A DNA stretch of 23,849 nt, from IMG/VR virus record IMGVR_UViG_3300046003_006687, positions 1 to 23,849 of that record; one strand, given 5' to 3'. Source of the stretch: a virus. Below are positions 22,040 to 23,849 of the stretch, one piece after another. The translations under genes were made by a program, and so were the position numbers. The notes under the pieces were generated by a model, which ran no database searches, was not told the origin of the DNA, and saw only the letters and a program-made list of their open reading frames with translations. Within the stretch, counting starts at the first letter, position 1. Each line of letters starts with the position of its first letter.

Positions 22040-23611
22040 ATGTCAGATTTAAAACAGGTAATACGCCAAGAATATTTAAGATGTGCCCAAGACCCAGTAC
22101 ATTTTATGCGTAAGTACTGTTATATACAGCATCCACAACGTGGACGTATACAATTTAATTTATACCCATTCCAAGAAAAAGTATTAACACTATTTCGCGA
22201 TAATGACTATACTACTGTATTAAAATCAAGACAGTTAGGTATATCGACTTTAGCCGCTGGTTATGCTCTATGGTTAATGATTTTTCATAAAGATCGAAAC
22301 GTATTAGCATTAGCAACTACACAAGCAACTGCCCGTAACTTAGTTACTAAGGTTCAGTTTATGTGGGAAAATTTACCCTCCTGGCTTAAAGTAGATGCTG
22401 TAGAGAATAATAAATTATCTCTTAGGTTAGTTAATGGTTCAAAAATACAAGCAAAATCATCTAATGCCGATGCTGCAAGATCAGAAGCCGTATCTTTACT
22501 AATAGTCGATGAGGCAGCTTTTATTGAAAATATTGCTGAGACATGGGCTTCAGCACAGCAAACCTTAGCAACTGGGGGTGGAGCGATTGTATTATCTACT
22601 CCTTATGGTACAGGTAACTGGTTTCACCAAACTTGGGTTAAAGCAGAATCAGGTGAAAATGACTTTTTACCTATTAAATTACCTTGGTATGTTCATCCTG
22701 AACGTGATCAAATTTGGAGAGATAGACAAAATGAACTTTTAGGTGATCCTAGATTAGCAGCTCAAGAATGTGATTGTGATTTTAGCACCTCTGGAGATAT
22801 TGTATTCTATAATGAATACTTAGAATTATATGAAAAATCTCATATAAAAGATCCTTTAGAACGTAGAGGAGCAGATCAAAATTTATGGGTTTGGGAATCA
22901 GCAGATTACTCAAGAGATTATATGGTTGTAGCTGACGTTGCTCGTGGAGATGGAAAAGATTATTCTTCATTCCATGTTATAGAGGTTGAAAATAATGTTC
23001 AAGTTGCTGAATATAAGGGACAAATTGGTACTAAAGAATTTGGTCACTTATTAGTTGGTATCGCTACTGAATATAATAATGCAATGCTTGTAATAGAAAA
23101 TGCTAACATTGGTTGGGCAACTATACAAGTAGCAATAGATAGACAATACTCTAACCTTTACTATTCACAACGGAGTGACTCCTCAAATGTAGATTCGTAT
23201 TTTGATAAATATCAAGACCATTCACGTATGGTAGCTGGATTTACAATGTCATCTAAAACACGACCTATGGTAATAGGTAAGTTTCAAGAATATATTGCTG
23301 ATCAAGGAGTAACAATTCAATCAAAAAGATTGATAGAAGAAATGAAAGTATTCATTTGGAAAAATGGTAGAGCAGAAGCACAAACAGGATATAATGATGA
23401 TTTAGTTATGGCTTTTGGTATAGCAATGTACATTAGAGATACAGCATTAAAATTCCGTCAAAGAGGAATTGATATGACAAAACAAGCATTACAAAACACA
23501 ATAGTAAACAGAACCGCTTATGGTGGAGCTTATGGAACCGGAGCTAATGCTCAAAATCCATACGCTATGAAAGCAGGTAACAGTCAAGAAGACATTAGAT
23601 GGTTACTATAA
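22040..23611 (+). CDS. Terminase large subunit, gp17-like
   Basis: The 523-residue protein shows both domains of the packaging motor. The ATPase part has a Walker A variant SRQLGIST at 63-70, LLIVDEAAF with Asp157-Glu158 as Walker B, and STPYGTGNW (186-194) as the coupling motif. The nuclease part has Asp299 in VVADVARGD, Glu353 in LVIENAN, and Asp453/454 in YNDDLVMA, the three acidic metal ligands of the RNase H-like fold. It cuts concatemeric DNA and drives it into the prohead through the portal. It is somewhat shorter than T4 gp17 (610 residues). The portal gene follows directly, with no tail tube or sheath genes between as in T4. Confidence 0.95.
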   Translation: MSDLKQVIRQEYLRCAQDPVHFMRKYCYIQHPQRGRIQFNLYPFQEKVLTLFRDNDYTTVLKSRQLGISTLAAGYALWLMIFHKDRNVLALATTQATARNLVTKVQFMWENLPSWLKVDAVENNKLSLRLVNGSKIQAKSSNADAARSEAVSLLIVDEAAFIENIAETWASAQQTLATGGGAIVLSTPYGTGNWFHQTWVKAESGENDFLPIKLPWYVHPERDQIWRDRQNELLGDPRLAAQECDCDFSTSGDIVFYNEYLELYEKSHIKDPLERRGADQNLWVWESADYSRDYMVVADVARGDGKDYSSFHVIEVENNVQVAEYKGQIGTKEFGHLLVGIATEYNNAMLVIENANIGWATIQVAIDRQYSNLYYSQRSDSSNVDSYFDKYQDHSRMVAGFTMSSKTRPMVIGKFQEYIADQGVTIQSKRLIEEMKVFIWKNGRAEAQTGYNDDLVMAFGIAMYIRDTALKFRQRGIDMTKQALQNTIVNRTAYGGAYGTGANAQNPYAMKAGNSQEDIRWLL

Positions 23612-23614
23612 TAA

Positions 23615-23624
23615 TATTTATAAT
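23615..23624 (+). promoter_or_regulatory. Candidate late promoter motif TATTTATAAT
   Basis: The motif lies in the 30-base gap after terminase, 27 bases ahead of the portal ATG. It is a full match to TATTTATAA and belongs to the set before head genes. Confidence 0.4.
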
Positions 23625-23641
23625 AATAATTACACAATAGT

Positions 23642-23849
23642 ATGGCAGATACAAGCGTATTTTCAAGGTTAAGGAGATTATTTTCAACAGACGTCGTAAT
23701 CCGTAATGTAGGAGGAAACGAACTAAAAGTTATCGATTCTAACCAGATTCAATCTAATGGTGAATACCAAACAAATTCACTTTCAGATAGATTTAATAGA
23801 GTATATTCAAGTGCTCCTTCATCTTTATATGGTGCTCAATTTAATTTAA
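23642..23849 (+). CDS. Portal protein, gp20-like, N-terminal part only
   Basis: The frame is open from the ATG at 23642 to the window edge (69 residues), so the gene is truncated by the window, not by mutation. The start MADTSVFSRLRRLFSTDVVI and the block GGNELKVIDSNQIQ followed by DRFNRVYSS resemble the N-terminus of T4-family portal proteins. The position right after terminase supports this. The portal forms the ring through which DNA is packed and to which the tail joins. A full-length call needs the missing sequence. Confidence 0.7.
   Translation, partial: MADTSVFSRLRRLFSTDVVIRNVGGNELKVIDSNQIQSNGEYQTNSLSDRFNRVYSSAPSSLYGAQFNL

Noticed and set aside
1-23849. tRNA genes, CRISPR arrays, insertion sequences, integrase or attachment sites
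   Set aside because: No cloverleaf-like gaps, no regularly spaced repeats, no transposase or recombinase motifs were found; the gaps are too short for most of these.

Overview
The window is a piece of a strongly AT-rich, tightly packed genome of a T4-like tailed phage (myovirus type). All genes lie on the + strand, most gaps are under about 120 bases, and several genes overlap by 1-35 bases (one pair by 128). The landmarks are a gp61-like primase, a gp17-like large terminase, a gp20-like portal start at the right edge, and a long block of small acidic genes that look like prohead-core or internal head proteins. Two signs point to a Bacteroidota host. Six gaps carry a promoter of the form TTGG-N19-TAYATT, close to the Bacteroidota sigma pattern (TTG ... 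TAnnTTTG). Start codons are preceded by A-rich leaders rather than clear Shine-Dalgarno sites. No tRNA, rRNA, CRISPR array, insertion sequence or integrase was found, and no gap exceeds 300 bases.

Layout. (1) 2-945: the end of a tyrosine-rich probable virion protein and one unrecognised gene. (2) 1017-3168: an overlapping trio of a 2-oxoglutarate/Fe(II) oxygenase, a GH130-like five-bladed beta-propeller and a TPR protein, plausibly for glycan or surface modification. (3) 3174-7376: nucleic-acid genes (GIY-YIG nuclease, DNA primase, PD-(D/E)XK exonuclease, RadA-like ATPase, DUF932 protein, small unknown). (4) 7412-18502: a head-cargo block. It holds a P-loop kinase, a 670-residue multi-enzyme protein (nucleotidyltransferase, HExxH peptidase, Cys/His/Asp peptidase-like domain, zinc ribbon, HAD phosphatase), a 744-residue mosaic, a possible nuclease, a cupin and several acidic proteins. 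Many start with short amphipathic peptides ending in L/I-x-E, like the T4 capsid-targeting sequence cut by the gp21 protease. (5) 18624-20783: a COG2509-type FAD oxidoreductase, a small unknown and a NadR-like P-loop kinase. (6) 20822-23849: one more core-type protein, two out-of-frame overlapping coiled-coil membrane proteins (spanin-like layout), terminase and the portal start.

Two kinds of upstream element divide the genes. TTGG-N19-TAYATT sites precede replication and metabolic genes (1017, 3662, 5445, 7104, 18624, 19983). An AT motif, TATTTATAA or close variants, precedes head-related genes (7412, 10830, 11245, 20822, 23642). I infer an early/middle versus late split. My main hypothesis is that region 4 encodes a set of enzymes packed in the head through a shared N-terminal tag and delivered with the DNA. 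Function calls rest on motifs read by eye; no database search was run.
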